From contig CAYHGX010000020.1 in the NCBI GenBank assembly GCA_964356355.1, forward strand, positions 1 to 24,683: 24,683 bases of DNA, read 5' to 3'. The notes under the pieces are model-generated. The model was not told where the DNA came from and ran no database searches. It was given only the letters and a program-made list of their open reading frames with translations. Source of the DNA: CAYHGX01 sp964356355. GTDB taxonomy: Bacteria > Patescibacteriota > Gracilibacteria > UBA1369 > LOWO2-01-FULL-3. Made by a program: the position numbers and the translations under genes. The stretch's first letter is position 1; each line of letters starts with the position of its first letter. Shown here in pieces: positions 6,719 to 14,451 of this stretch.

Positions 6719-9700
6719 TTAATCCTCAATTAAAATGCCGCAGCCACGTCTTCGATCCTGTTCAATTAATCTTAGTTTTCTTTGTAAAGCTTTTTGCGCC
6801 TCGAGCGCATCTCGTTGAAGCACATGATTGTGAATTACCCAGGTTTCACCCTGACGGTTTTCTTGAAGAGTTTTTTCGCCCATGGTGTCCATTAATACCC
6901 AGCCAATTTTTGGCAGATAAATACTTGCTGGCGCATGGCCAACTCCACTTTCAGTTAAAACGTATTCCAATTTTGAAGGAACTCCTGCAATCCTTGTGAG
7001 CAGCGCGAATAAACTGTTTTGGACATCACAATCTCCATCTCCCTGTTGTTCAAGCTCGGAGGAATTAAAAGCAAATTCAATTAAGTCCTTCTCCGGCAAA
7101 TCATCATCATGGAATTTCTCAAACGCCTTCGCGGTGCGGGAGGTGGTGGTATAACGCATTTTGTTGACCAGTGTTCGAATAGTTTTTACTCGTTCATATG
7201 GTGACAAAGTTCTAACATATTTAATAAAATCGCCAAGATTACTGTATTCTCTAAAAATTTCTGATCGGAGTTTGATCTGGGAAAGATGTGCATAATCCAC
7301 TTGGTAATCATCAGTCGTATAGCCACTCACGTAAGTAAGCATTCGATAGGCTCCCTGAGGTAGCGCTGCTAAATCGGCTTCAGAGAGAGATTCTGCTGTG
7401 GATTCCCAATCGGCATTGGCTAAGGTTTGATAGGTTATGCCTCCAATTTTTGGTTCTTCAGGAATTGTAAGTTCAACTTCTTCCGTTTGAGGGATCCTTT
7501 GTCCATTGGCAATTGGGTGTCTTTTTCCATCTACTCCTATTAATTCAATGGATTCGATGTCTATCCTGCCTCCAGCAATTGGACGAAGTTTAAGCTGACC
7601 GGAAGATGGTGTGATTTTTTGATAATGAGCTATGCGCTTTACTGTGGGGAAATCCACTAAAGGCAATGCCATGTTTTCATTTTGGATAAAAGTCCATTTT
7701 TTCCCGTCAAACCAGTTCATAACCTTCTCACTCATGAAACTGCCCCATGAAAGTGCAGGCTGAGAAACAAAGTTTGCCGCAACATGTCTGATATATTCAT
7801 CTAAATCTTCGTCTCCCGGAGAGGTATTTTCAACATCTACTCCAACTGGAAAATTATCGTCAATATCACTTCTCTCAAATCCATCATCATCGCTACTAAA
7901 TATTTCACTCAATTTTTGCCTGAGATCTGCGATCGTGGGGCCGATTTTTTGATCTGCCCAGCCTTGAATATCTCTTCCAGCAGATGTTCTAACTCCTACA
8001 ACTCCTGCCACAGCCAATGTAGCCATTAGGGCTATGCCCCCCGCAACCCTTCCAACCTTTGGAAATGAGGGGAGACTAAGCGGCTTATTACTTTTGGGCG
8101 CTTTTTTGGCAGCTCTTTCTGCCTTTTCCCTAGCCTTTTCCTGGGCTTTCCTGGCCTTTTCCCTAGCCTTTTGAGCTGCTTTCTCGGCCTTTTCCTGGGC
8201 TTTTCTGGCCTTTTCCGCCTCAGCTTCCTCTATTGCAGCTTTTTCCGCCGCTGCTTTTTCAGTTGCTTTTCTTAGATCAAATTCTTCTGACTCCTTATCA
8301 ACGTCTGCTGCTGAAACCTTGCTTAATTGTACGTCAATCACTTTTACTGTTTTTCCGGCTGAGATCCAATTTCCAAATATAGTTCTGAATTTTGCCAAAA
8401 ATTCCGGAGTAATATAATTGCCCATAGCTGTAATGACTCTAACTTTAAAGGCCGTAAACTCTTCATCCGACAAAGAGGCTCTGTAAGCCTGAATTCTCTT
8501 ATTTACAAGAAGCTGGGCAATATCGGCTACATTGGAGGGCTTGAGAACTGAATCTGCTACATATACTGTGGCATCTCTACATAACGGATCCATGTAGCCA
8601 CCGGACTTAGTATCCAACTTTTGCCCATATTCATTTAATACCGAATCTGCTTGAATCACCTGAAGCCCCTGACTGATGGCCTCTATACCCTCAGGCAAAA
8701 AGGCCGCTACTGCTTTATCTACAAACCTTGCAATCTGTAATAGATTTTCCTGAAGTGGTACAGGGGTATACTTCCTAACCCTCTCGGCTTTTACTGCTGA
8801 AGAAAGGCATTTGACTCCACATTTTTTTAATAAATTTACTAATGATGGACTTAAATTCGGCAATTCTATTGCCGATTTTTGGGCCAGATTATCGGCATAA
8901 TCATGAAATGGACTCTTACTTAAATCATCAATTACTGCGTTCACTCCAAAAATACTTTCAAATGCCTCTTTCCATAATGGTCTGTTTCCCTCATCAATAT
9001 CGGCTTCGTATTCTATATACTTTTCTTTGGGAGCACTCTTAGCCTCAGAAAGTACGGCTTTTGCTACTTCAATTCGCTCTGAGCTAGAAACGATGGCCAA
9101 TATTTCCTTGGCAGGATCTTTACCTTCTACATTGTAGGACAGAACACAATTGTTGCTATCAGAAGCTTTATCCGATGATTTCAACACTCCATTTTTATAT
9201 ATTTTACCATCCTTTAATGACACGATGTCTCCATGTTTGGTTCTCTCAAAAGGACTATAATTTGGATTAAGATTCAAAGAATAGCCACTCAATCCCTGAG
9301 CCTGTTTTTGATGATCCTGGCTATCAATAATGATAGTTACTTCTAGTCTAGAGGTGGCAGAATCAGGCCAAGATCTCCTCAGTACCCCTCTGCTTCCACC
9401 ATTCCCTGAAGATGAATATTCCAAGTTGTTGTAAACCATATATCCCTCAACTGGAATGGCCTTAATTGCTGCAAACAATGATTTAAATGACCTAGGGAGA
9501 TAGAAGGCGGGGTCATACCATTCCTCATGAAAATTTAATGAATTTTTTGTTCTAATTTTTAAACACCTTAAATTTGGCAATTCCTGAGAGATAAGATCCC
9601 TATACGAGACTTCAGTTTGCAGGCCATCTACCTCTACAATCCCAATAATTTCCACTTCCTCAGCTTTTAGATCACAGCAATCATCTGATGCTAAATTTTT

Positions 9701-11104
9701 CATTCCTGCGAGAGCACTGGTTGTGAGGAATCCAATTTGGTGGGCCTCTTCTACGTGATCTATCCCTTCACCATGGTACACACGGCTACTAATGCCAGCC
9801 ATAAATTCGTTGGCTTCAACAGTTCCTAACTTCATTAAGGTCTCTTTAATAAATCTGGACTTACCTACTCTTACAGCTTTATATCCACGTCTCTTCAATA
9901 TTTTGATATTCTCCGGATCAGCTCCCTCCTCAATAAAGGACTTTGCAAAATCGGGAATTTCAAAATGCTCTTTTAGCATGCTCTGAAAAATATCCGGAAT
10001 GCTTTTCAACCCCGGTAATCCCAATTCAAAATAATCCTTTTCGTGATTTTCTAGTAATCGTTTGAATACGGCTTCGTTCTTGCAGCTTTCAAAGATTAAT
10101 CGAATATTTTGCTGAGCCCTTGCAGTAGAGACAAAGTACCTATTTTGATCGTCGATAGTGCAGTCACGCAGGTCATATGAAAAAAGAAAAGGAGACTCAG
10201 CTTCAACATCCAGAGTATAAAATCTGCCCTTCACCATGATCTGGGGAGTTTGATTTTTAGGGCTTAAGACAAGGCCATGTTGAGTTTCGTCCAAGATCCT
10301 ATCCGGTAGTGTGGGGTCAAGCGGCAGGTAGTAGTCCTCTATTTTTCTCAAGATATCGAGCATGGCCGGAGTCATATTGCTGTATTCCACTATGGATCCA
10401 GGCCGACACTGTTCAAAAAACTCAGTTTTATAACGAACGAGCTGCTCCGGGCCAGCAGAACTTACTGTGTTTCTAAGCTCAGGAACGGCGCGCCAATTTC
10501 GTGAATAACGAGTGATATTTACTCCTCTTTCTACTGCCGATCGATCACTAATTTTCATACCAGTGCCGAAATTACCGGCCGAGGTGGGATCATCTCTTTT
10601 GGCACCGCCGATCATGACCATATCTGTAGGAAGGTAGCCCTTGCCGTTGTCTACGATGCGCACTTTTTCAATCTGCTCATTGGAATATTGGCCCATTTCA
10701 TCCACCACAGAACGCCATTGACCATCTGCGTAAAACTGTAAATCAAACCAGGTGCCCTTGGAGTCGCGCGGTTCGGCATTTTGCAAAATTTCCAGAACGA
10801 TGCTGAGTTCGCTAAAAAAGCGCTGATCCACAAAGCGCCCGGAGACTGTGGCTTGAAAATCGGCCGTGTGAACGGGCATTTCAGCTGCGCGAACCAGGCA
10901 CTGATTATTGAAATCCGGAGGCTGGGCGTCGCGGACATAGCCGGCGCACTGTTTTGCGTGGCCAGAGAGGGCTGGTGGCACGTATGATTCACCAAAAGTG
11001 TAACCGGAAGTAAGGAATTCGTGCGTCCGTGCTTCGGCCTGTACTTCTGGAGTTTCAGACTGTAAACCTGGTCTTGTTGCTCTATGTATTCCGTCCTGGG
11101 CCAT
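6719..11104 (-). CDS. GHKL ATPase / coiled coil / transmembrane / transglutaminase-like fusion protein
   Basis: A 1461-residue protein with no relative I can name. The N-terminal module has the GHKL (Hsp90/MutL/MORC-type) nucleotide site: N-box E105/N109 (EILQNAEPRD), DNGKG at 152-156 and GNFGTGMK at 177-184. Residues ~200-930 are soluble and unassigned. An Ala/Lys/Glu/Arg coiled coil spans ~945-1003, followed by one membrane helix at ~1019-1038. The basic side precedes the helix and an acidic region follows, which predicts the ATPase inside and the C-terminus outside. The last ~130 residues are a transglutaminase-like (papain-fold) domain with Cys1359 (GDGDCD), His1390 (GVGHAPAS) and Asp1406 (VLMDTM) in the expected order and spacing. 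Such domains usually act as proteases, amidases or acyl transferases. It is the last gene of a minus-strand cluster with aminotransferase, ligase and M20 genes, 65 bases after M20, and has its own promoter. The substrate is unknown. Confidence 0.88.
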   Translation of the reverse strand: MAQDGIHRATRPGLQSETPEVQAEARTHEFLTSGYTFGESYVPPALSGHAKQCAGYVRDAQPPDFNNQCLVRAAEMPVHTADFQATVSGRFVDQRFFSELSIVLEILQNAEPRDSKGTWFDLQFYADGQWRSVVDEMGQYSNEQIEKVRIVDNGKGYLPTDMVMIGGAKRDDPTSAGNFGTGMKISDRSAVERGVNITRYSRNWRAVPELRNTVSSAGPEQLVRYKTEFFEQCRPGSIVEYSNMTPAMLDILRKIEDYYLPLDPTLPDRILDETQHGLVLSPKNQTPQIMVKGRFYTLDVEAESPFLFSYDLRDCTIDDQNRYFVSTARAQQNIRLIFESCKNEAVFKRLLENHEKDYFELGLPGLKSIPDIFQSMLKEHFEIPDFAKSFIEEGADPENIKILKRRGYKAVRVGKSRFIKETLMKLGTVEANEFMAGISSRVYHGEGIDHVEEAHQIGFLTTSALAGMKNLASDDCCDLKAEEVEIIGIVEVDGLQTEVSYRDLISQELPNLRCLKIRTKNSLNFHEEWYDPAFYLPRSFKSLFAAIKAIPVEGYMVYNNLEYSSSGNGGSRGVLRRSWPDSATSRLEVTIIIDSQDHQKQAQGLSGYSLNLNPNYSPFERTKHGDIVSLKDGKIYKNGVLKSSDKASDSNNCVLSYNVEGKDPAKEILAIVSSSERIEVAKAVLSEAKSAPKEKYIEYEADIDEGNRPLWKEAFESIFGVNAVIDDLSKSPFHDYADNLAQKSAIELPNLSPSLVNLLKKCGVKCLSSAVKAERVRKYTPVPLQENLLQIARFVDKAVAAFLPEGIEAISQGLQVIQADSVLNEYGQKLDTKSGGYMDPLCRDATVYVADSVLKPSNVADIAQLLVNKRIQAYRASLSDEEFTAFKVRVITAMGNYITPEFLAKFRTIFGNWISAGKTVKVIDVQLSKVSAADVDKESEEFDLRKATEKAAAEKAAIEEAEAEKARKAQEKAEKAAQKAREKARKAQEKAREKAERAAKKAPKSNKPLSLPSFPKVGRVAGGIALMATLAVAGVVGVRTSAGRDIQGWADQKIGPTIADLRQKLSEIFSSDDDGFERSDIDDNFPVGVDVENTSPGDEDLDEYIRHVAANFVSQPALSWGSFMSEKVMNWFDGKKWTFIQNENMALPLVDFPTVKRIAHYQKITPSSGQLKLRPIAGGRIDIESIELIGVDGKRHPIANGQRIPQTEEVELTIPEEPKIGGITYQTLANADWESTAESLSEADLAALPQGAYRMLTYVSGYTTDDYQVDYAHLSQIKLRSEIFREYSNLGDFIKYVRTLSPYERVKTIRTLVNKMRYTTTSRTAKAFEKFHDDDLPEKDLIEFAFNSSELEQQGDGDCDVQNSLFALLTRIAGVPSKLEYVLTESGVGHAPASIYLPKIGWVLMDTMGEKTLQENRQGETWVIHNHVLQRDALEAQKALQRKLRLIEQDRRRGCGILIED
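8121..8216. repeat. DNA repeats encoding the coiled coil of the GHKL fusion
   Basis: A 30-base segment at 8133-8162 recurs at 8187-8216 with one mismatch and an offset of 54 bases (18 codons). A shorter 19-base segment at 8121-8139 recurs at 8154-8172 with an offset of 33 bases. These encode the KARKAQEKA-like heptads. Recent duplication or slippage is the likely origin, so the length of the coiled coil may vary between strains. Confidence 0.75.
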
Positions 11105-11124
11105 TGTGCTAATTACGATCTCTC

Positions 11125-11153
11125 GTTATAGCATGATTTTAAAAATCTGTCCA
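11125..11153 (-). promoter_or_regulatory. sigma70-type promoter for the GHKL-transglutaminase gene
   Basis: On the minus strand TGGACA (11148-11153), a 17-base spacer and TATAAC (11125-11130) each match consensus at 5 of 6 positions. The predicted transcription start near 11118 leaves a leader of about 14 bases with no Shine-Dalgarno site. The gene can therefore be transcribed separately from the three genes before it, although read-through remains possible because no terminator is seen after the M20 gene. Confidence 0.6.
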
Positions 11154-11169
11154 CCCCTGATTCTGGGTA

Positions 11170-12738
11170 CTACTTAGCGTATCTTTCCGCAAAACGATCC
11201 AGGATTTCCATATATGGCTTGATACTTGGGATGTAGTGGGCTTCTGCGGCGCCATGCGGACTTTTACCTGTTTGGCCAAATACCACAGCGTTACCTTCAA
11301 AAAAGCGTCCATCATTGCCGTGGAGTTTGCCGAGGGCTGGAGAGGCTTGGCCAATTACATCCTTGTAAGCTGCTCTTAAACGGGCCATGTGTTCATTATC
11401 TTCCGGGCACACCCAACCATCACCTTCGTTTACTCCAACGAAATCGAAACCAATTCTTGCTAAAACAGCCCTAGTCTCCGTAATCCATCTATTTATTTCT
11501 GCTGTATGCTCCGGAACTTCCCGTATATCAAGGCCGAAAACTGGTTTCAACATTTGAGCGGAATGGCTGGTATTGTCAACTCTGGTCGTGGTAACTGCAT
11601 ATCCCTTCTCTTCTAATTCTTTAATATAGCTGGCGATATCGTCATCTAAAATCACTAATTGCAGCTCTCCTCCTCCAGTTACAGTGTTGAAATTGCCGTC
11701 TTGACCAATATTTACACCAGCGATTTTGACCTTATTTAGACCAAAAGCCATAGAAGCATCTGTGTAAAGCTTACCAAATTCTTCAAATAAAGTTGGTTTA
11801 TCTGGGGTGATTGCTGCAGCATGTTTTGCTTCACCACCTTTAGCAACATGAATGATTGTATAGGAGTCTTGAGTGGCCAATTCCGGATCTGAACCAATTT
11901 GAACAAATGAATTCACAAAACCAGTGCGCCAGTTTTTCTGACCATTCATTCTGTCAGAGCTAAGATCATCATTACCATTACTAGCCCCCTGTCTTCCCTG
12001 TCTAATAGTAGCCTCCATCATGGAAAAAGCATGACTCACATTTAATTTTCCATCTCCCTCTGATCTATACCATCTCCAACCACGGTTGGCATCGCAAATT
12101 GGGCCTACCTGTGGGGTACCCATGGATTCCATCTCGCCTGTGCGTTCACCTACGATGGCTAGTTCAAATTCTGTACCAAATTGATCCCTAAGAAAAGTAA
12201 TAGCGTGCTGTGCGCCGTTTGGGCGAGTGCTACCATTTTCCTCAGTGCAGGAAATCATTACGGCTACTGGTGGCTTTGCGCCTGGCCTTCTCTGCTGCTC
12301 GGCCATCCAAACAAGCTGAGTAGCAACTACTGTTTTCATATCGGCAGAGCCGCGCCCCACAAGCATATCACCTTCAATTTGTGGTTCAAATTGTGCAGAA
12401 TTTTGTGCGCCAACTACGTCTACGTGACCAACCAATGCAACTTTTGATCTACCGACAGCAGTTTTACCTTCCTCCTTAAAACTAACAACCAAAAAAGGGA
12501 ATGGATGCTCTTCATCGGCAGGCATTTCAATTACTGATAAGCCACTTCTTTCGGCAAACTCTCGCGCTACTTCAAGTGTTTCATTAATGCGTGGCATGTC
12601 GAGCTGGGCCTCGGGAATGGAAACTCCTGGAATGCGAATTAACTTTTGAGCCAAATCTAGGACTTCGGTAGTGCGGGGATCAAGTGATTCTGGGGCCACG
12701 GGAGCACTTTGAGATTCAGGAGTAGCTGGTGTAGACAT
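11170..12738 (-). CDS. M20-family metallopeptidase (ArgE/DapE/CPG2-like)
   Basis: A 522-residue di-zinc amidohydrolase of the M20 family, which cleaves amide bonds in dipeptides, N-acyl amino acids or gamma-glutamyl compounds. Metal and catalytic motifs are present: GHVDVV (His ~105, Asp ~107), the bridging Asp in GRGSADMK (~133), the catalytic/metal Glu pair in SCTEENG (~166-167), GERTG (~198), and the C-terminal metal His in SPHGAAEAHYI (~493). It is longer than the usual 370-450 residues: a polar N-terminal tail of about 20 residues (Pro/Ser/Glu-rich) precedes the catalytic domain and the central lid region is large. No signal peptide, so probably cytoplasmic. It follows the GCS2-like ligase by 21 bases, suggesting one enzyme makes and the other breaks the same type of amide bond. 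The exact substrate cannot be read from sequence. Confidence 0.88.
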   Translation of the reverse strand: MSTPATPESQSAPVAPESLDPRTTEVLDLAQKLIRIPGVSIPEAQLDMPRINETLEVAREFAERSGLSVIEMPADEEHPFPFLVVSFKEEGKTAVGRSKVALVGHVDVVGAQNSAQFEPQIEGDMLVGRGSADMKTVVATQLVWMAEQQRRPGAKPPVAVMISCTEENGSTRPNGAQHAITFLRDQFGTEFELAIVGERTGEMESMGTPQVGPICDANRGWRWYRSEGDGKLNVSHAFSMMEATIRQGRQGASNGNDDLSSDRMNGQKNWRTGFVNSFVQIGSDPELATQDSYTIIHVAKGGEAKHAAAITPDKPTLFEEFGKLYTDASMAFGLNKVKIAGVNIGQDGNFNTVTGGGELQLVILDDDIASYIKELEEKGYAVTTTRVDNTSHSAQMLKPVFGLDIREVPEHTAEINRWITETRAVLARIGFDFVGVNEGDGWVCPEDNEHMARLRAAYKDVIGQASPALGKLHGNDGRFFEGNAVVFGQTGKSPHGAAEAHYIPSIKPYMEILDRFAERYAK

Positions 12739-12759
12739 ATTGGTAAAAGTTAAAAAGAG

Positions 12760-14439
12760 TTAAGGGGTTGTAGATTTTCTGGCATCTAACACGTAATAAT
12801 CGGCTAGTAATTTTGCAATTACCTGCTGATCCTGTGGTGGCATTTGGGACAAATCGGCACTAATTTGAGCTACTTCATCGGCCATACGCCTTCGATTTCT
12901 CGCTAGGAGTTCTTTAGGGTACTCATCATTGGTAAGTAGGCGTGGATTATGGCGATTATCAATATTAATTCCATACCAGGTGCCAACTTCTTCACGAATA
13001 CGAGCCGCCGGCGTTTTTAGTCCACCAGAAACCACTTGTCTTATAACTTCAAGATCCTCTTTGCGGCCAAGCCCATTGGCTAGATCCTCTATTTTCTTTA
13101 ATAAGAATTCGAGAATTTTCCGAGGAGTTGTCATCGTCATATCTGGAACCCAGCGAACTTCCGCATCGATACCACCCAAAAGCACTTTTTGTTCAGCATC
13201 TTTGGCGGCCTGAAGAGTAAAGGAGTCATATTCGAGGTTTTGGACGAATTCAGGGTTGGTTGAAAGATAAATAAAAAGTAGATCAAGAAAAGTGTGTACG
13301 GCCTTAATATATTCGTATGGAGTGACATCGTTGAAGGCAGGTGGGGTCTCTAAAGTACGAACTTCAACGCGATTGCGTGGTGCATCAATCAGATTTTGAA
13401 GCATCTTTCTTCGCCAGGTCTCTATTTTTTGCCAACGTGGATCGGTGGCATGAGGATTTTGAGAGGCATAAGAATTTTGTGAATCATTTGGGCCAAATTC
13501 AAAACTAGCAGTTAAGAGCTTGTCGGCTTCGGCTCTGCCTTCATCTGTGCTCATATCAATGCCAATTTCGCTGCAAAGCTCTTCGAAGGATTGCCCCTTT
13601 GCAGTTGAACCTGGCTGAGCACGAACAGGCAACCAAATATCACGTCCACTTTTCAAAATTCCGGTGCTGGCAAATCGCTCCATGGTTCTTCTAAAACTAA
13701 CTGGATCCTTATTCAGATCAGGCAAATCCATAAGTGTTCGTCCGGGCCACACTTGGCCGAGGCGAGCACTTTCATATTGAGTGAGTGAGGTGCCAAAAGT
13801 GGGATCAGCTTTTGAGCCATTGGCAAAGTAATGCAATGGTGAAGAGGCTGATAGGGCAATACTGATGGCCCCCGCTATTAGGCGCATGCGAGCCGTCATT
13901 TCAATCATACGACGTGAGTAGTCGTGCGAATCACCTGTGTCCATCCACGGAAGGGAGAGATTGAAGTGATCACCTGTGGCATCGGCAACTTTGTCACCGT
14001 GCTGATCAATTTGATATCTGTAATATGTTTGCTTCCACGCTGGGATGTGACTTGAGGCATCTGCCTGAGTTGTTTTAGATGGCCTCCAGGTTGCACCATT
14101 TAATAGTTGAACATCACCACCCGAAAGGTCCTGCAATGCTTGATCCACAATGATCGCCATTAATCGCTGAGAGGCGGCTGTGGCAAGTGGAGTTCTAAGT
14201 GGGGCGGGATTGGCCTCTACTGTTGTTTCGGGAATGTCTGGGGTAATAGAGTCGGCTAACCGTGGGTCAGTCTTTGCTAAGTTGCTTTGCAACCATCTAC
14301 GAACCGCTTCCGTGGGTTGTTCACCATTTATTAGGTGGACCACCTCTAATGTTTGTCGGTCGATAGTGGTACCTTCTGTTTCCGCACCGAGGTGTGGAGC
14401 TTTCTCATTAATTTCTCTGGCAAGGCGATCGATTTGCAT
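12760..14439 (-). CDS. GCS2-like carboxylate-amine ligase (glutamate-cysteine ligase family)
   Basis: A 559-residue protein that looks like a divergent member of the GCS2/YbdK glutamate-cysteine ligase family, enzymes that use ATP to join a carboxylate (often the gamma-carboxyl of Glu) to an amine. Supporting motifs are GAETEGTTID at 18-27 (metal/ATP-binding Glu residues near the N-terminus), GDHFNLSLPW at 156-165 in the place of the family's GxHvHvs strand, the helix ending in ALSASSPL near 195-202, SARLGQVWPGRT at ~224-235, and NRVEVRTLETPPA at 356-368, which matches the EvRxlD strand. It is longer than the usual ~370-430 residues. It starts 12 bases after the PLP aminotransferase and is followed by M20, so it belongs to one transcription unit. 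The family call rests on motif reading only; the substrates, and whether cysteine is used, are unknown. Confidence 0.68.
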   Translation of the reverse strand: MQIDRLAREINEKAPHLGAETEGTTIDRQTLEVVHLINGEQPTEAVRRWLQSNLAKTDPRLADSITPDIPETTVEANPAPLRTPLATAASQRLMAIIVDQALQDLSGGDVQLLNGATWRPSKTTQADASSHIPAWKQTYYRYQIDQHGDKVADATGDHFNLSLPWMDTGDSHDYSRRMIEMTARMRLIAGAISIALSASSPLHYFANGSKADPTFGTSLTQYESARLGQVWPGRTLMDLPDLNKDPVSFRRTMERFASTGILKSGRDIWLPVRAQPGSTAKGQSFEELCSEIGIDMSTDEGRAEADKLLTASFEFGPNDSQNSYASQNPHATDPRWQKIETWRRKMLQNLIDAPRNRVEVRTLETPPAFNDVTPYEYIKAVHTFLDLLFIYLSTNPEFVQNLEYDSFTLQAAKDAEQKVLLGGIDAEVRWVPDMTMTTPRKILEFLLKKIEDLANGLGRKEDLEVIRQVVSGGLKTPAARIREEVGTWYGINIDNRHNPRLLTNDEYPKELLARNRRRMADEVAQISADLSQMPPQDQQVIAKLLADYYVLDARKSTTP

Positions 14440-14451
14440 TATATTTTTGTG

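Noticed and set aside
8121..8216. CRISPR-like or tandem repeat array
   Set aside because: The repeats are coding heptads of a coiled coil in an open frame, with no unique spacers; no CRISPR array is seen anywhere in the window.
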